From Oscillospiraceae bacterium (lineage in GTDB: Bacteria; Bacillota; Clostridia; Oscillospirales; Ruminococcaceae), in contig WRIP01000060.1 of the NCBI GenBank assembly GCA_009782665.1, positions 1 through 7,315 on the forward strand: a stretch of 7,315 nucleotides of DNA, given 5' to 3'. Below, piece by piece: positions 7,047 to 7,315 of this stretch (positions are counted from its first letter, which is position 1; the number at the start of each line of letters is the position of its first letter). The notes beneath the pieces were generated by a model that did not search any database, was not told the DNA's origin, and saw only the letters and a list, made by a program, of their open reading frames with translations. Position numbers and translations under genes: made by a program.

Positions 7047-7315
7047 ATATTTCAAACGTGCAAATAACATCAATATTTGCATGTTGCCAAGTTTAGAATC
7101 GTTTATTGTGGCGAAATATTGTGCAATGAATGAAAAGTCCATATTTTCGATAATGGAATAGTCTAATGATAAACTAGTGTAATTGGTTTGAATATCAGCG
7201 AAATACATGCCTATTAATGAGCTGTTTAATCGGGGTGTAATGGGATAAGTAGCCTGCGTAAAAATATTCCAGTTACATATTGAAAGATATTTTGCCGAAA
7301 GAGGTGCGGCATATA
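7038..7315 (-). CDS. C-terminal end of an outer-membrane beta-barrel protein (partial)
   Basis: On the minus strand a reading frame is open from the window edge (first full codon at 7313) for 91 codons to TAA at 7040-7038; the start is outside the window. The visible part begins YAAPLSAKYL and ends with ARLKYSF. It alternates polar and hydrophobic/aromatic residues in segments joined by short Asp/Asn turns (for example GMYFADIQTNYTSLSLDYSI, then MDFSFIAQYFATI, then MQILMLFARLKYSF), the pattern of amphipathic barrel strands. The terminal Phe with aromatic spacing is the usual BAM-recognition signature of Gram-negative outer-membrane proteins. A clostridial cell lacks such a membrane, so this supports a Bacteroidota origin for this end. 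It runs convergently with the DUF3109 gene, and the two overlap by 9 bp. The specific family and substrate cannot be told from this fragment. Confidence 0.72.
   Translation of the reverse strand, partial: YAAPLSAKYLSICNWNIFTQATYPITPRLNSSLIGMYFADIQTNYTSLSLDYSIIENMDFSFIAQYFATINDSKLGNMQILMLFARLKYSF

Noticed and set aside
7047..7315. Possible non-coding tail, RNA gene or Bacteroidota promoter at the right end
   Set aside because: The stretch is fully explained by the minus-strand barrel frame; no tRNA-like or repeat structure was seen.
1..7315. CRISPR arrays, insertion sequences, tRNA/rRNA genes, defence systems
   Set aside because: No regularly spaced repeats, transposase motifs, target-site duplications, cloverleaf structures or defence-type domains were seen on either strand.

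Overview
The window looks like DNA from two different bacterial phyla. Bases 1 to about 5,900 read as a Bacillota (clostridial, AT-leaning) genome. The evidence is a DegV-family protein, the order pgk-tpiA-gpmI, AAGGAG-type ribosome binding sites, a near-consensus sigma-A promoter, and frequent CTA leucine and ATA isoleucine codons. From about 5,900 to the end the sequence reads as Bacteroidota. The evidence is a C-terminal phosphoglycerate mutase segment with Bacteroidota-style wording, a DUF3109 zinc-cluster protein with no Shine-Dalgarno sequence, and, on the opposite strand, the C-terminal end of an outer-membrane beta-barrel protein ending in Phe. The phylum assignments rest on remembered family sequences, not on a search.

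Layout: (1) 84-1565, an unrecognised membrane protein that appears to be two copies of a '2 TM helices + PH-like beta domain' unit around a central soluble domain. (2) 1566-1808, a 243-bp AT-rich gap with no convincing gene. (3) 1809-2669, a DegV-family fatty-acid-binding protein. (4) 2670-2911, a 242-bp regulatory gap with overlapping dyads and a clear promoter (TTGGAA-17-TATAAT). (5) 2912-6444, a tight lower-glycolysis operon, pgk-tpiA-gpmI, with 20- and 24-bp gaps. (6) 6474-7046, a DUF3109 (YkgJ-like) protein. (7) 7038-7315, minus strand, the C-terminal 91 codons of a barrel protein, convergent with and overlapping the DUF3109 gene by 9 bp.

Pgk, TpiA and GpmI interconvert 1,3-bisphosphoglycerate, 3-phosphoglycerate, triose phosphates and 2-phosphoglycerate, so the operon is housekeeping. 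No gap or eno gene is present here. The main point of interest is the apparent intragenic mosaic in gpmI. Its first ~320 residues resemble clostridial enzymes and its last ~170 residues resemble Bacteroidota enzymes, with the switch inside a highly conserved block. The frame and all expected catalytic residues are intact. It may be a natural inter-phylum recombinant, a transferred block, or a metagenome assembly chimera; the sequence alone cannot decide.
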